This document shows positions 5,103 through 7,462 of a stretch of 7,462 nucleotides of DNA, piece after piece (within the stretch, counting starts at the first letter, position 1; each line of letters opens with the position of its first letter). The translations under genes were made by a program, and so were the position numbers. The stretch lies in the NCBI GenBank assembly GCA_021846485.1, contig JAJZWW010000154.1, positions 1 through 7,462 of the forward strand, in the 5' to 3' direction. Below the pieces are notes generated by a model that was not told the origin of the DNA, searched no databases, and saw only the letters and a program-made list of their open reading frames with translations. The DNA is from Actinomycetes bacterium (GTDB taxonomy: Bacteria > Actinomycetota > Acidimicrobiia > Acidimicrobiales > Palsa-688).

Positions 5103-7019
5103 TCAGCGGTCCCTGGCTGCCGCGCGTAGCGCTCGGAGCATCCCGCTGAGCGCGGCGCGCACCTCGGGGGCAGCAGGGCCCAGTAGCCGCCGCGCGGCAG
5201 CGCCGAGCAGCGAGCGCGGCAACCGGGCGAGGGTCAGCTCGGAAGGGCCGAGAGGCCCGACGAGCGGGTCCCGGTCACCCTCGACGCGACTGATCTCGTC
5301 GGCCGCGGCCACCAGCTCGCGCCAAGCCCGGGGATCAGCCCCGGGGTCGCCGGCGACGACCAGGGCGACGTGGGAGAAGCGGCAGAGCTCGGCGGCCAGG
5401 CCACGGGCGGCGAGGCGCTGGGCAGGCGTCCTCAGCCACGCCGGCACGCCGGTCACTGGCAGGGGAGCGTCGCGCTCCACGACGACCACCACCCTCGACG
5501 CGCCCGTCACCTGTCTCAGGCGGGCGAGCCTCCGGCCGGCGAGCAGACCCGCGACCCGGGCGTGCAAGAGGGCAGCGGAGACCCGGTAGGACGCGACCAC
5601 CGGATCCTCGCCGGCGTCCTGGAGCCGTTGGACCACCTGGCGGGTGACCGGAGTCCCGTTAGCCGGTACCGGGGGGTAGCTGCCGAGCACCAGGATCGCC
5701 GGCCGGCCGACAGTCACGGGACGCTCGGGCTCCCCGCCCGCCCTCCCGGCCTCGGCCGTGCCGAGCCCCTGGGCCTCCGCTGTGCCGAGCCCCTGGGCCT
5801 CCGCTGTGCCGAGCCCCTGGGCCTCCGCCGCACCGCTCGGGGCGGCAAGCATGGTCGCCAGGTCGGCCTCCATGCGGTCGAGGACCACCTCCCAGCGGTA
5901 GTTGTCGAGGACGTAGCGGCGTCCGAGCTCGCCCAGCTCGGTCGCTTCGGCTGGGGTGTCTACCAGGCGGCCGACGGCGTCGGCCAGCGAAGCGGCGTCC
6001 CGGAACGTCAGCCCGGCTCCGGAGCGCCGGCAGTGCCAGGCGACCACCTCACCGTCCTCGACGGCCAGGACGGGGGTACCCGCGAGCCAGGCTTCCATCG
6101 TGGTGCGCGAGAAGCTCTCCATCCGGCTCGGCTGGACGTAGGCGAGGGCCGCGGCCATGCAGTCGTTGCGGTCCTCGTCCGACAGGCGGCCGAGGTCGAC
6201 GACCCGTCCGGAGAACTCCGCGGGCACGGTGACCTCTCCGACGCCGGCGGTCACCAGGTCGACCTCCGGTCCTCCGGCTGCGCGCAGCTGCTGGTACAGC
6301 GAGAGGAGCCAGTCCCAGCCCTTCTCCGGCTCGCGGCGGGCGACAAAGGCGAGGAACGGCCGCTCGAGGCCGTAGCGGGACCGGAAGCGCTCGGGGTCGT
6401 AGCCGGCGGGTACGTGGACCCCGGCGCCGGTCACCGTGTGGGCCGCGGGGAGGGTCGCCAGACGGTGGGCGAGGTCGTGCTCGGGTTCCGAGAGCAGCCA
6501 GACCCGCGACGCGTCGGTGAGGGTGCGGCGGGCGACGTCGAGCCGGGCGTAGGTCTCGTCGTGGAGGCAGGGCATGGACACCGCCCGGTCGGCGACGACC
6601 GGCAGGCACACGGTCGTGGTCCAGAACAGGTACGGCGAGAAGACGAAGGCGTCGTACTCGTGACCGCGCCGCACGAGGTGGTCGTAGAGCGCCGGGACGG
6701 TGAAGCGCCAGCCGAGCCAGGTGACCTGCTCGTCGAAGCTGGGCACCTCGCCCGCCTGGATCCGCAGCTGCGCCCGGCGGGCTGCCTCGGAGCGCTGGGC
6801 TACCGCGGGGAAGCGGCGGACCACCACGCCGCTCTCGAAGCTCGCCCCCGCGGGCAGCGAGCTCTCCCAGGTGTAGTGGTCGGTGGCGCAGGTGGTCAGG
6901 ACCTCGACGTCCCACCCCCGGGAGGCCAGGCCGATCGCGGCCTCCTGGGTCACCGCTTCGGAGCCCCCGACCACGCCGGGGCCGAAGCGGGGGGGGACGA
7001 AAGCGATCCGTGCGGACAT
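5103..7019 (-). CDS. GT4-type glycosyltransferase with a repeat linker and an extra C-terminal domain
   Basis: Predicted cytosolic or membrane-associated retaining glycosyltransferase of the GT-B fold that moves a sugar from a nucleotide donor to a growing polysaccharide or glycolipid. The ATG at 7019 is chosen because it starts the first strand (ARIAFVPPRFGP) and lies 8 bases after the gmd stop; the 98-residue upstream extension is only the shadow of gmd. It is 638 aa, much longer than the usual 350-420. Residues 12-42 hold the glycine-rich acceptor-side motif GPGVVGGSEAVTQEAA. In the donor domain, VARREPEKGW (226-235) gives the phosphate-contacting R/K pair, and ESFSRTTME (301-309) is the E-x7-E motif of GT4. 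Residues 398-421 are three copies of AEAQGLGT. A second domain (about 440-638) begins with a Rossmann-like strand, AILVLGSYPPVPANGTPVTRQVV, and ends in an Arg/Leu/Ala-rich helix. The donor may be the GDP-sugar made via Gmd; that is inferred from the neighbour only. Confidence 0.88.
   Translation of the reverse strand: MSARIAFVPPRFGPGVVGGSEAVTQEAAIGLASRGWDVEVLTTCATDHYTWESSLPAGASFESGVVVRRFPAVAQRSEAARRAQLRIQAGEVPSFDEQVTWLGWRFTVPALYDHLVRRGHEYDAFVFSPYLFWTTTVCLPVVADRAVSMPCLHDETYARLDVARRTLTDASRVWLLSEPEHDLAHRLATLPAAHTVTGAGVHVPAGYDPERFRSRYGLERPFLAFVARREPEKGWDWLLSLYQQLRAAGGPEVDLVTAGVGEVTVPAEFSGRVVDLGRLSDEDRNDCMAAALAYVQPSRMESFSRTTMEAWLAGTPVLAVEDGEVVAWHCRRSGAGLTFRDAASLADAVGRLVDTPAEATELGELGRRYVLDNYRWEVVLDRMEADLATMLAAPSGAAEAQGLGTAEAQGLGTAEAQGLGTAEAGRAGGEPERPVTVGRPAILVLGSYPPVPANGTPVTRQVVQRLQDAGEDPVVASYRVSAALLHARVAGLLAGRRLARLRQVTGASRVVVVVERDAPLPVTGVPAWLRTPAQRLAARGLAAELCRFSHVALVVAGDPGADPRAWRELVAAADEISRVEGDRDPLVGPLGPSELTLARLPRSLLGAAARRLLGPAAPEVRAALSGMLRALRAAARDR
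5758..5829 (-). repeat. Three tandem copies of a 24-bp repeat inside the glycosyltransferase gene
   Basis: Copies lie at 5758-5781, 5782-5805 and 5806-5829; the first two are identical and the third differs at its last base. Each encodes the octapeptide AEAQGLGT, forming a flexible linker between the GT4 domain and the C-terminal domain. The unit is a multiple of three, so copy-number change by slippage would lengthen or shorten the linker without breaking the frame. Confidence 0.92.
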
Positions 7020-7027
7020 CGGCGGGA

Positions 7028-7462
7028 CTAGGACGCCGTCGAGAGGGCCTGGAGGTCCGCGTCGACCATCATCGTCACGAGATCCTCGAAGCCGATCTCC
7101 GGCTCCCAGCCGAGGGCCGATCGGGCCTGCTTGGGGTCGCCGATGAGCAGGTCGACCTCGGCCGGCCGGAAGAACTGGTCGTCGACGACCACGTGTCGCT
7201 CCCAGTCGAGGCCGAGGTGGCCGAAGGCCGCCTCGCACAGCTCCCTCACCGAGTGCGTCTCGCCGGTGGCGATCACGTAGTCTTCGGGGGTGTCCTGCTG
7301 GAGCATCAGCCACATGGCGCGCACGTAGTCGGGGGCATAGCCCCAGTCCCGCCGAGCGTCGAGGTTGCCGAGACGGACCTGGTCCTGCATCCCGAGCTTG
7401 ATCGCCGCCGCGCTGAAGGTCACCTTCCGGGTGACGAACTCCAGGCCCCGCCGGGGGCTCTC
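7028..7462 (-). CDS. gmd: GDP-mannose 4,6-dehydratase, C-terminal part (cut by the window edge)
   Basis: Gmd removes water from GDP-D-mannose to give GDP-4-keto-6-deoxy-D-mannose, the branch point to GDP-fucose, GDP-rhamnose, GDP-perosamine and similar sugars. Only the last 144 residues are present; the frame is open to the window edge and the Rossmann core and catalytic Y-x-x-x-K lie outside. What is seen is diagnostic: ESPRRGLEFVTRKV, then IKLGMQDQVRLGNLDARRDWGYAPDYVRAMWLMLQQ, then DYVIATGETHSVREL and FFRPAEVDLLIGDPKQARSALGW, all conserved in the substrate-binding half of Gmd. The stop codon at 7028-7030 lies 8 bases before the glycosyltransferase ATG, so the two are almost certainly in one transcript. 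No oddity is seen in the visible part. Confidence 0.93.
   Translation of the reverse strand, partial: ESPRRGLEFVTRKVTFSAAAIKLGMQDQVRLGNLDARRDWGYAPDYVRAMWLMLQQDTPEDYVIATGETHSVRELCEAAFGHLGLDWERHVVVDDQFFRPAEVDLLIGDPKQARSALGWEPEIGFEDLVTMMVDADLQALSTAS

Noticed and set aside
5370..7031. 553-codon open frame on the plus strand
   Set aside because: It is antisense to the glycosyltransferase and gmd, is very rich in Gly/Arg/Ala/His and has no recognisable domain; long antisense frames are expected at this GC content.
7020..7313. 98-residue N-terminal extension of the glycosyltransferase frame
   Set aside because: It overlaps gmd in another frame and is Arg/Pro/Gly-rich without a fold; the GT-B domain begins at the ATG at 7019.

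Overview
This is a high-GC window (G/C-rich third codon positions, GTG and possible TTG starts) that looks actinobacterial. The homologies that come to mind are actinomycete or Acidimicrobiia-like, but the sequence alone does not fix the genus. No tRNA, rRNA or CRISPR array was seen.

Layout: (1) Positions 214-1875, + strand: a GNAT-family N-acetyltransferase, then an extended-SDR NAD(P)-dependent epimerase/dehydratase-like protein. (2) 1876-2299: a 424-bp convergent intergenic stretch with one good hairpin and no convincing gene. (3) 2300-2992, - strand: the C-terminal three quarters of a class I SAM-dependent methyltransferase. (4) 2912-4910: a complete insertion sequence of about 2.0 kb carrying one IS1182-like DDE transposase (+ strand). 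Its ends are an 18-bp perfect inverted repeat (ctaggaggctggtgtctt at 2908-2925, its complement at 4897-4914), with CTAG as the outermost four bases on each side. (5) 4911-5091, - strand: an open fragment that ends at the IS. (6) 5103-7019, - strand: a 638-aa GT4 glycosyltransferase with a three-copy octapeptide linker and a second, unassigned C-terminal domain. (7) 7028-7462, - strand: the C-terminal part of GDP-mannose 4,6-dehydratase (gmd), cut by the window edge.

How it fits together: the minus strand reads as an operon for making and transferring a GDP-deoxyhexose-type sugar, gmd then glycosyltransferase (8 bp apart), probably then a methyltransferase (11 bp further if the TTG at 5091 is its start). 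The insertion sequence has split that third gene. Removing the IS with one CTAG copy joins the 5091 fragment in frame to the methyltransferase SAM-binding motif (reading ...LQG-LEFAVGTGR...), giving about 262 aa, a normal length for this family. The main caveat is that the N-terminal fragment has no recognisable family motif of its own. I did not find a clearly new multi-gene system; the strongest observations are the exact IS boundaries, the gene it broke, and the unusual two-part glycosyltransferase.
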